Assembly: GCF_004138325.1 (NCBI RefSeq)
Contig: NZ_SBLB01000001.1
Span: 975,855 to 1,039,854, forward strand
Source of the DNA: Spirosoma sordidisoli
Lineage (GTDB): Bacteria > Bacteroidota > Bacteroidia > Cytophagales > Spirosomataceae
Length of the DNA stretch: 64,000 bases
Reading direction: 5' to 3'
Shown: positions 8,785-15,905 of the stretch, in pieces
Layout: each line of letters opens with the position of its first letter
Numbering within the stretch: the stretch's first letter is position 1
Made by a program: the position numbers and the translations under genes
Notes under the pieces: model-generated
What the model saw: the letters and a program-made list of their open reading frames with translations, nothing else
Told to the model about the DNA's origin: nothing
Database searches by the model: none

Positions 8785-9516
8785 TCAGGCAGGCAGCCCG
8801 TCAATGAATATCCGGAGTGCCTGTACGGCGGCTTCGGGTTCTTCGATCATACCCAGGTGACCGGACTGGTCGAGCGTAACCAGCTTAATCTGATCCGACA
8901 GCCCGGCCAGAGTAGCGGTTTTGTCGTAGGCAATCAGCTGGTCCTGTTTACCGAGTATCAGCAATACCGGAAACGAAGCGGTTCGCAGTACGCTGGTCCG
9001 GTCAGGGCGCCCCATGATGGCCTCCATGCCGGCCGCCAGCGCATCGGCGGGTAGCGTGCGATACCGGTCGATATACGGTTTCAGCTGATCGGCGGGGTAA
9101 CCGGGGGCTACCATTTTAGGCAGGGTCGACTCGATAAACGGTTCGGCTCCGGCCGTATTGAGTTTCCCGATGGTTTGCTGGCGCTGTTCTTTCTTGGCGT
9201 CATCGTCGGCATAGGCGGTAGAGTGGAACAGTACCAGACCCTTGACCCGGTCCGGATATCGCTCGGCAAACGCCAGCGCGATATAGCCCCCCATCGAGTG
9301 GCCAACCAGTACGACTTGCCCATCAGCACCGGCTTCGGCCGCCAGATGTTTGCTGATCAGCCCGGCGTATTCATCGATACTGCGGTGGGTGGCCACGTGC
9401 GCCACGTCCGGCACGACGACCGGATACTCGGCCGACAGATCGGCATCGACCCGCTGCCAGATGGTAGCGTCGACGCCATGGCCGTGGATAAGACAGATAA
9501 GCGGTTGTTGGTTCAT
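8785..9516 (-). CDS. Alpha/beta-fold hydrolase
   Basis: The 243-residue cytoplasmic alpha/beta hydrolase has the nucleophile elbow GHSMGG (Ser74), the acid Asp192 in ILGKQDQL and His220 in SGHLGM. The oxyanion-hole segment IHGHGVDATIW is near the N-terminus. It lacks a signal peptide. The fold covers esterases, lactonases, haloperoxidase-like and C-C hydrolases, and nothing here points to one substrate. It is a single-gene unit between two strong terminators. Confidence 0.85.
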   Translation of the reverse strand: MNQQPLICLIHGHGVDATIWQRVDADLSAEYPVVVPDVAHVATHRSIDEYAGLISKHLAAEAGADGQVVLVGHSMGGYIALAFAERYPDRVKGLVLFHSTAYADDDAKKEQRQQTIGKLNTAGAEPFIESTLPKMVAPGYPADQLKPYIDRYRTLPADALAAGMEAIMGRPDRTSVLRTASFPVLLILGKQDQLIAYDKTATLAGLSDQIKLVTLDQSGHLGMIEEPEAAVQALRIFIDGLPA

Positions 9517-9526
9517 AGCAGCAAAA

Positions 9527-9563
9527 AAACCTAAAAGACCGATCCATACGGTCTTTTAGGTTT
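9527..9563 (-). terminator. Terminator after the first SRPVAYF lipoprotein gene
   Basis: A perfect 15-bp stem (AAACCTAAAAGACCG / CGGTCTTTTAGGTTT) with a 7-nt loop ends in T7 on the minus strand. It sits between the lipoprotein stop and the hydrolase start. Confidence 0.85.
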
Positions 9564-9587
9564 CAGTAATAGTTCTTGTATGACTTA

Positions 9588-10211
9588 CTATTCAAGTACA
9601 CCCAGCAGGATCAGTACGATACCTACGATAAGCAGGATCAGACCAATTACGCCGATTACTCCGCCGAAGATCAGCGACAGCAGCAGACCGATGGCCCCGA
9701 TGATGATACCATTGCGGGTGTTGCGGTTCAGCGCCTTCGAATCGTCGGGAGCTACGTGATTTTTGATCTTCTTATCCATTTTCTTCAGCATCGTCCGCTC
9801 CATCAGCGACATTTTCTTCGTCGCTCCGGCCGTAGTAGCTACAGCCGTTTTGGTGTTGGATGTCGCCAGCAGCTGGTTAGCGCGCTCTATGTGTTTGGCC
9901 AGTTTCTTGTTCGAAGCCAGTTTGCTGTCGTTGCGAACATAGGCTTCTACCTGGCTCATCACCTGCCGGACCTGGGCTGTTTGCTCGGCCGGTGCGGGAG
10001 CCGCCACGGGCGCTACTTCGGCAGCGGGTGTTTCAGCAATTACCGCCGGCTGAGCCACCTCGGCCGGGGTAACAACCGCTACCGTCTGGGGCTGGGGCGA
10101 TTTATACTGCTCGCGCTGGCTTGGCTGGAAATAAGCAACCGGACGGCTGCAGGAGGAGAGAATGGCAGCACCCATCAGGGCGGCAAAAAGATTCCGGGAA
10201 AATGTGTTCAT
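9588..10211 (-). CDS. Putative lipoprotein with C-terminal hydrophobic hairpin (paralogue 1)
   Basis: The 207-residue protein has a lipoprotein signal with Cys21 in LSSCSRPVAYFQ. A Pro/Ala-rich linker follows, then a helical region (about 80-155, EAYVRNDSKL and KKMDKKIKNH), and a very hydrophobic glycine-rich C-terminus of about 45 residues (GIIIGAIGLLLSLIFGG...) that could form two membrane helices. The same architecture, including Cys21 and SRPVAYFQ, occurs in the gene at 10403, so the two arose by tandem duplication. The combination suggests a protein anchored at both ends in the envelope. I do not recognise a named family or function. Confidence 0.7.
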   Translation of the reverse strand: MNTFSRNLFAALMGAAILSSCSRPVAYFQPSQREQYKSPQPQTVAVVTPAEVAQPAVIAETPAAEVAPVAAPAPAEQTAQVRQVMSQVEAYVRNDSKLASNKKLAKHIERANQLLATSNTKTAVATTAGATKKMSLMERTMLKKMDKKIKNHVAPDDSKALNRNTRNGIIIGAIGLLLSLIFGGVIGVIGLILLIVGIVLILLGVLE

Positions 10212-10325
10212 TGAAAAAACAGATTAAAATACATAAAACGACTTGTCAAACAAAACAACTTTTATCTATAATGTTTGTTGCTGCCGACTGGGCAATTTTG
10301 CATAAAACTGAGCGAATGAAGGAGC

Positions 10326-10387
10326 GCTTCATATGAAATTGCCGGATAATGAGCGCAGTAGCTTCTGCCGAAAATTTCATATGAAGC
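10326..10387. repeat. 15-bp inverted repeat built from the palindrome TTCATATGAA
   Basis: GCTTCATATGAAATT (10326-10340) is repeated in inverse as AATTTCATATGAAGC (10373-10387) around a 32-bp centre. Each arm contains the 10-bp palindrome TTCATATGAA, so the region is also two spaced copies of one dyad, 115-165 bp upstream of the paralogue-1 start. There is no T-run, which argues against a terminator. A near copy (TTCATATGA) lies at 33193-33201 upstream of another lipoprotein gene. It is a candidate operator. Confidence 0.5.
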
Positions 10388-10402
10388 AGCCGTAACTAGT
10401 CG

Positions 10403-11008
10403 CTAGGCTAACAGGCCAACTAGCAATACGATAGCACCGGCCAGGAGCAGAATAACGCCCAGTGTACCCGAACCGCCCAGCAGCAGAATGAGCAGACCGA
10501 TAATCACCGCTACGGCACCAGCCGCCAGGATGCCCGTGTTGGCCATCGCTTTTTCGGGGTTACTGGGGGCCAGCTGGCGGTTAATTTTCTTGTTCAGCTT
10601 CTTGATCATCAGCCGTTCAACGAGCCCGGCTTTTTTCTGGGGGGCCGTAGTCGCAGCGGGTGTCAGCGTGCTTTTCTGAGCAGCCGAGGTCAGCATGGTC
10701 CGCACCTTGTTCAGGCGTTTCTGTACGGTTTTATCGGTGGCCAGTTTGGCGTCGTTGCGCACCATCGCGTCCATCTGATCCAGTGCGGCATTGGCCTGAG
10801 CAATCGGCTGGGCGGGTGTGGCGACCACAACAGACTCGTTTACACCACTAACCGGGGTCGATGCATCCGCTACGGGAGCCTGAACAGCGGGTGTTTTCGC
10901 AAACGACTCGCGGGGGCTTTTCTGGAAGTAAGCTACCGGGCGGCTGCAGGAGGCAAAGAAAATGGTCAGCATGAGGCCGACCAGCAGACGTTGTGTAAGC
11001 GTGTTCAT
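10403..11008 (-). CDS. Putative lipoprotein with C-terminal hydrophobic hairpin (paralogue 2)
   Basis: The 201-residue paralogue of the neighbouring gene has its lipobox Cys at position 21 (FFASCSRPVAYFQ), a variable Pro/Ala linker, a shared helical domain (NDAKLATDKT, LMIKKLNKKI) and a hydrophobic glycine-rich C-terminus ending LLAGAIVLLVGLLA. The linker has diverged strongly while the lipobox and both helical parts are kept, implying that the ends matter most. It is transcribed in the same direction, 191 bp upstream of paralogue 1, with the TTCATATGAA repeat between them. Function unknown. Confidence 0.7.
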   Translation of the reverse strand: MNTLTQRLLVGLMLTIFFASCSRPVAYFQKSPRESFAKTPAVQAPVADASTPVSGVNESVVVATPAQPIAQANAALDQMDAMVRNDAKLATDKTVQKRLNKVRTMLTSAAQKSTLTPAATTAPQKKAGLVERLMIKKLNKKINRQLAPSNPEKAMANTGILAAGAVAVIIGLLILLLGGSGTLGVILLLAGAIVLLVGLLA

Positions 11009-11108
11009 GGTGTAACGTTGGTTTAATGATCAAACGGATTTGTTTATCAGGGGGTAAACCGGCGCTACCGTCAATTGTTGAGAGTTCGGAAAACTATTCG
11101 ATCAACTG

Positions 11109-11157
11109 GCCAACAAAAAACCCCGACATCAGTCCGATGTCGGGTTTTTTTGTTGGC
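11109..11157 (-). terminator. Terminator after clpX
   Basis: Arms of 22 nt (11109-11130 and 11136-11157) match at 21 positions around the 5-nt loop AGTCC. The GC-rich core CCCGACATC is followed by a T-run on the minus strand. It starts 16 bp beyond the clpX stop. Confidence 0.85.
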
Positions 11158-11172
11158 GGCAAGCCGCGTCGA

Positions 11173-12405
11173 TCAGGCTACGGAGCGTAATTCCTGATGG
11201 GCGGTCTTGCCGAATTTTTCGCGGGCGTATTCGAGGCTGACGGTCAGCTCTTTTATGCCTGTCTGCGACGGAATCTCGAACATGGCGTCGGTAATGATCG
11301 ACTCACAGATGGACCGCAGACCCCGGGCCCCGAGGCCGTACTGCAACGCCTGGTCGACGATATAGTCGAGCGCGCTATGATCCCAGTGCAGGGTCACCCC
11401 TTCCATCTGGAACAGCTTGTCATACTGCTTCGTGATGGCGTTTTTGGGCTCGGTCAGAATCTGCTTCAGCGCGGTTCGGTCGAGGGGTTCCAGGTGAGTC
11501 AGCACCGGCAACCGGCCGATCAGTTCCGGAATCAGTCCGAACGATTTCAGATCGAGGGCCGAGATATACCGCATCAGATGCCCGCGCTCGAAAGTTTCGT
11601 TCAGCCGCCGATCGCCCGAGAAGCCGATGGGTCGGGTGTTGATCCGCTTTGTAATGTGGCGCTCGATCCCGTCGAAAGCGCCCCCGCAGATAAACAGAAT
11701 GTTCTCGGTGTTGAGCGCAATCAGGCGCTGGTCCGGATGTTTACGACCACCCTGGGGCGGCACGTTGACGACTGATCCTTCGAGCAGCTTCAGCAGCGCC
11801 TGCTGTACCCCTTCGCCACTGACATCGCGGGTAATGCTGGGATTGTCGGACTTGCGTGCAATTTTGTCGATCTCGTCGATGTAGACGATGCCTCGTTCGG
11901 CAGCTTCCACGTTATAATCGGCGGCCTGCAGCAGGCGCGTCAGAATGGTTTCGACATCCTCACCCACGTAACCGGCTTCGGTGATGACCGTTGCATCGGC
12001 AATGCAGAACGGCACTTCCAGAATTTTGGCAATGGACCGGGCCAGGTAGGTCTTGCCCGTACCGGTTTCGCCCACCATGATGATGTTCGACTTCTCGATC
12101 GTAACATCGTCGTTGGTTTTGGGTTGCATCAACCGCTTATAGTGGTTATAGACCGCTACGGTAATGGATTTCTTGGCTTCGTCCTGACCGATAATATACT
12201 GGTCCAGGTGACGCTTCATATCGACGGGCTTGATCAGGTTGATCTTGATTTCGGCCGGTTCACTCCGTTGCGGGCGCATTTCTTCCAGCACCACCTGGTG
12301 CCCCTGCTCGATGCAGTAATTGCAGATGTGCGCGTCGATTCCCGAGAGCAGCAACATCACCTCGTTTTTGCGTCGTCCGCAGAACGAGCAACTGATTTGT
12401 GGCAT
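11173..12405 (-). CDS. clpX: ATP-dependent Clp protease ATP-binding subunit ClpX
   Basis: This 410-residue AAA+ unfoldase recognises and threads substrates into ClpP. The N-terminal zinc finger uses Cys6, Cys9, Cys28 and Cys31. Walker A is GETGTGKT (112-119), the pore loop GYVG is at 145-148, Walker B VYIDEID is at about 174-180, and the ClpP-docking IGF loop is at 260-262 (PIGFSG). The length is normal. It lies downstream of clpP on the same strand, but 383 bp away and separated by a terminator-like hairpin, so it probably has its own promoter. Confidence 0.97.
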   Translation of the reverse strand: MPQISCSFCGRRKNEVMLLLSGIDAHICNYCIEQGHQVVLEEMRPQRSEPAEIKINLIKPVDMKRHLDQYIIGQDEAKKSITVAVYNHYKRLMQPKTNDDVTIEKSNIIMVGETGTGKTYLARSIAKILEVPFCIADATVITEAGYVGEDVETILTRLLQAADYNVEAAERGIVYIDEIDKIARKSDNPSITRDVSGEGVQQALLKLLEGSVVNVPPQGGRKHPDQRLIALNTENILFICGGAFDGIERHITKRINTRPIGFSGDRRLNETFERGHLMRYISALDLKSFGLIPELIGRLPVLTHLEPLDRTALKQILTEPKNAITKQYDKLFQMEGVTLHWDHSALDYIVDQALQYGLGARGLRSICESIITDAMFEIPSQTGIKELTVSLEYAREKFGKTAHQELRSVA

Positions 12406-12788
12406 GAACGTTTGCAGTGTATTAAGCTGGTTTGTACGAACGAAGGCCGAGCCGCTCTGTTGTGGCTCATTACCCGACTATGTTCAGCAGCCTGTCTGGC
12501 TGCCCAATCGGGACTCAGTTCGGCCTTGTCCGGGTTTGTGTAACGGTTCGTAGCGTGTCTTTGTTACCTCAAGTTCGATAAAAAAAACGACCCGGACGCA
12601 CCGGGGTCGGCAGTAGTCTGCAAATTTATTGACCGGTGCCCGAATTGCCTGAAAAACGCACCAAATGGCCTATAATACCTATTTAATCACCGGACAAACC
12701 GGTCAATACGTAGCCCCGGTATTAACAGACAGGGGCAACCGAACAGGTTGACTGTTCAGCTGCCCCAATCTGATTCGCAGTGGTGTAA
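12406..12788. other. Non-coding gap between clpP and clpX
   Basis: This 383-bp gap contains no convincing gene. Open frames that reach into it are antisense to clpX. It holds a terminator-like hairpin (12580-12609) and a weaker imperfect stem near 12725-12765 (GGGGCA...TGCCCC, 12 of 14 pairs). The part nearest clpX, 12406-12579, should carry a clpX promoter; I see no clear -7 element there. Confidence 0.6.
12580..12609 (-). terminator. Terminator between clpP and clpX
   Basis: On the minus strand CGACCCCGG...CCGGGTCG forms a stem with one bulge around a 5-nt loop, followed by eight T residues. The form is a classical intrinsic terminator, about 180 bp after the clpP stop. Confidence 0.75.
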
Positions 12789-13466
12789 CTATGCCTTCTC
12801 CCGACGCAGTACTTCGTCGATCAGGCCGTATTCTTTGGCTTCTTCGGCGCGCATCCATTTGTCGCGGTCCGAATCCTTTTCGATCTGCTCAACGGTCTTA
12901 CCCGAGTGGTGGGCCAGAATCTCGTACAGCTCTTCGCGGAGTTTAACGATCTCGCGGGCCGTAATCTCAATATCGACCGACTGACCCTGCGCGCCACCCG
13001 ACGGCTGGTGAATCATGATGCGGGCGTGGGGCAGCGCGGTCCGTTTGCCCGCTGCGCCACCGGCCAGCAGTACCGCGCCCATCGACGCAGCCAGGCTCGT
13101 GCAGACGGTAGCCACGTCGGGCCGTACGTACTGCATGGTGTCATAGATACCCAGACCGGCATAGACCGAGCCGCCGGGGCTGTTGAGGTACATCAGAATG
13201 TCTTTCTTGGGATCGGCCGACTCCAGGAAAAGCAACTGGGCCACAATGATGTTGGCAATATTGTCATCGACGGGCAGACCCATAAAAATGATCCGGTCGG
13301 CCATCAGGCGCGAAAACACGTCGACTTCGCGGAAGTTCATCGGACGCTCTTCGATGACAGACCGGGTCATGTTCTCAATCGTGTGGTTCATGTAGCCGTC
13401 AACGGTCAGGCCATTCAGCCCCATATGGTGTACGGCGTACTTGCGGAATTCGTTCTGAAAATTCAT
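12789..13466 (-). CDS. clpP: ATP-dependent Clp protease proteolytic subunit ClpP
   Basis: The 225-residue serine peptidase of the Clp complex has catalytic Ser128 ([12 protein letters not shown]), His153 (MIHQPSGG) and Asp202. The Ser-His and His-Asp spacings of 25 and 49 are the same as in E. coli Clp[11 protein letters not shown] precedes them, and an extended N-terminus of about 30 residues is probably processed or forms the axial loop. The usual upstream neighbour tig (trigger factor) is absent; a divergent XRE regulator gene lies upstream instead. Confidence 0.97.
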   Translation of the reverse strand: MNFQNEFRKYAVHHMGLNGLTVDGYMNHTIENMTRSVIEERPMNFREVDVFSRLMADRIIFMGLPVDDNIANIIVAQLLFLESADPKKDILMYLNSPGGSVYAGLGIYDTMQYVRPDVATVCTSLAASMGAVLLAGGAAGKRTALPHARIMIHQPSGGAQGQSVDIEITAREIVKLREELYEILAHHSGKTVEQIEKDSDRDKWMRAEEAKEYGLIDEVLRREKA

Positions 13467-13700
13467 ATCCTGGATTTACGCTTTAGTATAAAACGATGAT
13501 AAGCGGGTGTTAGTTTCGGGCTAATTAACCACACATAGACGGACTACACAAAGATTATAGCGTTCTTCACTAAACTTAATGCCCGTCCGTGTCCATTGTG
13601 TCGCTGTGCTTCATAAACTTGCACCGAACGATGCAAAATTGCGTTATGCAACCGAAATACCCTGTCGGTCTCTGTTTAGATTTTATCGGTATCACTTGAG

Positions 13701-14111
13701 ATGAAGACCTCTGTCGAAGAAAAAATACGGCTGCATAGGCTCCAGCGCGGACTTTCGCAGGAAAACATGGCCGACCTCCTCAGTCTGTCAACAACGGCCT
13801 ATGGCGATATTGAACGCGGCAAAACCGAACTGACCCTCACCCGCCTGACCCAGATCGCGTCGGTCCTGGAGCTGTCGCCCGTGGCCCTGCTGTCCGACGA
13901 TGCGCTGATGGCTCAGGTTGTCGACACGCCCGACGAGGATGCGGAACACGAGCGCGAAACGCTGCGGCTGACGGTTGAGAAGCAGCAGATCGAAATCGAT
14001 AAACTCCGGCTCGAAGCCGAGTACTGGAAACGCAAATACGACGACCGCATCGCGCTGGAGCTGGTTCGAAGCATAGGGGCTCAGCAACCCCGCGAACGAA
14101 TCGGGTTTTAG
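13701..14111 (+). CDS. XRE-family helix-turn-helix regulator with C-terminal coiled coil
   Basis: The 136-residue protein has an N-terminal HTH_3 domain (about 8-63, with LSQENMADLL and TTAYGDIERGKT as the recognition region). An acidic hinge and a charged heptad-like helix follow (about 83-120, KQQIEIDKLRLEAEYWKR), probably for dimerisation. No ligand-binding domain is visible. It is divergent from clpP across 234 bp and ends about 115 bp before the sigma-factor gene on the same strand. Regulation of either neighbour is possible but not shown. Confidence 0.85.
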   Translation: MKTSVEEKIRLHRLQRGLSQENMADLLSLSTTAYGDIERGKTELTLTRLTQIASVLELSPVALLSDDALMAQVVDTPDEDAEHERETLRLTVEKQQIEIDKLRLEAEYWKRKYDDRIALELVRSIGAQQPRERIGF

Positions 14112-14226
14112 ATCGGGACGCCCCCGTATTTTTTTTCATGGGTGCGTAGGGGTATCCCTGCGTTCGGTGGTCATTGCGTAAAATCACCGAAAAACACCGC
14201 ATCTTCTGACAACAACGGCTCCTTTT

Positions 14227-14808
14227 GTGCAGACAACCCCGGACGAAACCCTAATCGGTGAGATCCGCATCGGCAACGAAGCGGTGTTCGAGACCGTATT
14301 TCGTCAGTATTACGCGCCCCTCTGCCGGTACGCCCGCCCCATGCTGGGCGACATCGACGAGGCCGAAGAGGTGGTACAGGCGGTGTTTCTGGCCGTTTGG
14401 GAACGGCGCGAAACGTTGTTGATCACGACCTCCCTGAAGGCGTATCTGTACCGGGCCGTTCATAACCGCTGCCTCAACCGGCTCAACCAGCAGTCCGTTC
14501 AGGCGGGTCACCGCCAGCAGGCCGCCGACGAACTGTACAGCCAGCCCCCCAGCCCAACCCAGCATCTGCTGACCGACGAGCTGAGTACCCGGCTCCAGCA
14601 GGCCATGGGCCGGCTACCCGAGCAGTGCCGACGGGCGTTTGAACTGAGTCGGTTCGACGAGTTGTCGTACAGGGAAATTGCCGACCGGCTGGGCATTGCC
14701 ACCAAAACGGTCGAGAACCAGATTGGCAAAGCACTGCGTATTCTCCGTACTGAATTGAGCGACTATTTACCACTTTTACTTCTCCTGGCCGGGGGAACAG
14801 GCGCATAA
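14227..14808 (+). CDS. ECF RNA polymerase sigma factor (FecI-like)
   Basis: The 193-residue sigma-70 family protein has region 2 at about 20-85 (FRQYYAPLCRYA, DEAEEVVQAVFLAVW) and region 4 at about 125-180 (LPEQCRRAFELSR, LSYREIADRLGIATKTVENQ). The start is GTG at 14227; the next in-frame Met lies inside region 2, so GTG is needed. The C-terminus ends in an unusual hydrophobic tail (YLPLLLLLAGGTGA). The stop overlaps the anti-sigma start by one base (TAATG), showing translational coupling. Such factors usually drive transcription of nearby TonB-dependent receptor genes, here the ones at 15.9-20.3 kb. Confidence 0.92.
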   Translation: MQTTPDETLIGEIRIGNEAVFETVFRQYYAPLCRYARPMLGDIDEAEEVVQAVFLAVWERRETLLITTSLKAYLYRAVHNRCLNRLNQQSVQAGHRQQAADELYSQPPSPTQHLLTDELSTRLQQAMGRLPEQCRRAFELSRFDELSYREIADRLGIATKTVENQIGKALRILRTELSDYLPLLLLLAGGTGA

Positions 14809-15845
14809 TGGCAACCGAACCGCAATCACCGATCGATGACGCGCTGCTGGGTAAGTTTCTGGCGGGCGAAGCCTCCGCAACCGAGGCCGAACGGGTACGT
14901 CGCTGGTTGACCAACCCCGCCAACCAGCGCGAATACGACCGGTTTGTCCGCATCTGGACCGCAGCCGCTCAGCTTACCCAGCCTGAACCCGTCAATACCG
15001 AGGCCGCCTGGCAACGCGTCCGTACCCACATGCACCAGCCGGCTTCGCCGGTCACCCAAACCGCTCGTCGCCCGCTGCCCCAGCCTGTGCGGCAAACGTC
15101 CTGGCGCAGCTACGGCCGGGTAGCAGCCATGCTTGCGCTGGCGGTGCTGGCAGGCGTATCAGTCTGGCGCTATACCCGCCCCAACCCCGCCGATCAGCCA
15201 GCTGCGCTCCTCTCCGTAGCCACCACCTCGACCGCGCGGCAGTTTACCCTGCCCGATGGATCGACGGTCTGGCTCAACCGCAACAGCCGGCTGACCTACC
15301 CGGCCACGTTTGCCGACAGCAGCCGGACTATTTCGCTCACCGGCGAAGCTTTTTTCGATGTCACCCACGATCCGGCTCATCCGTTTCGGGTACGGGCCGG
15401 AAACGCCGTGGTTCGCGTACTGGGCACCTCGTTCAATGTGCGCTCGCTGGGCGATAGTGTGCAGGTGGCGGTACGAACCGGGCGGGTACAGCTGTCGGCT
15501 CCTCGGCAGGCCATTGTGCTGACCCCCAATCAGCAGGCTACCTACCAGCGGGCTGCCGATACCATCCGCCGACCCGTACCACTCGACGCCAACCGGCTGG
15601 CCTACCAGACCGGGCGACTGTCGTTTGTCAACACCTCGCTGGCCGAGGTCGTGCGGCTACTGCACGATGTCTACGGCACCGACATCCGGCTCGACACGCC
15701 CGCCCTCAGCAACTGCCGGCTGACGGCCGACTTCAACCGTGAATCGGCCGATGCCGTACTGGCGGTTGTGGCCGAAACCCTGTCGCTAACCGTTCGGCGC
15801 GATGGCGACACGCGCGTGCTTACCGGCGCTGGCTGTGGACAATAA
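14808..15845 (+). CDS. FecR-family anti-sigma factor / signal transducer
   Basis: The 345-residue protein has an N-terminal cytoplasmic anti-sigma segment (about 1-50, LLGKFLAGEASATEAERVRR), one membrane helix (about 105-121, MLALAVLAGVSVW), the periplasmic FecR domain (about 140-235, LPDGSTVWLNRNSRL, GEAFFDVTHD) and a C-terminal DUF4974-type domain (about 265-340, LSFVNTSLAEVVRLL). In the family, the periplasmic part receives a signal from the receptor's STN domain and controls the sigma factor. Here the STN domain is on the next gene product, not on the receptor. It is translationally coupled to the sigma gene. Confidence 0.92.
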   Translation: MATEPQSPIDDALLGKFLAGEASATEAERVRRWLTNPANQREYDRFVRIWTAAAQLTQPEPVNTEAAWQRVRTHMHQPASPVTQTARRPLPQPVRQTSWRSYGRVAAMLALAVLAGVSVWRYTRPNPADQPAALLSVATTSTARQFTLPDGSTVWLNRNSRLTYPATFADSSRTISLTGEAFFDVTHDPAHPFRVRAGNAVVRVLGTSFNVRSLGDSVQVAVRTGRVQLSAPRQAIVLTPNQQATYQRAADTIRRPVPLDANRLAYQTGRLSFVNTSLAEVVRLLHDVYGTDIRLDTPALSNCRLTADFNRESADAVLAVVAETLSLTVRRDGDTRVLTGAGCGQ

Positions 15846-15905
15846 CGTAACCTGGCATGGGGGTAACAACCCGCTGACTGGTCTTTGGTCAAACCAGCAT
15901 TTGTT

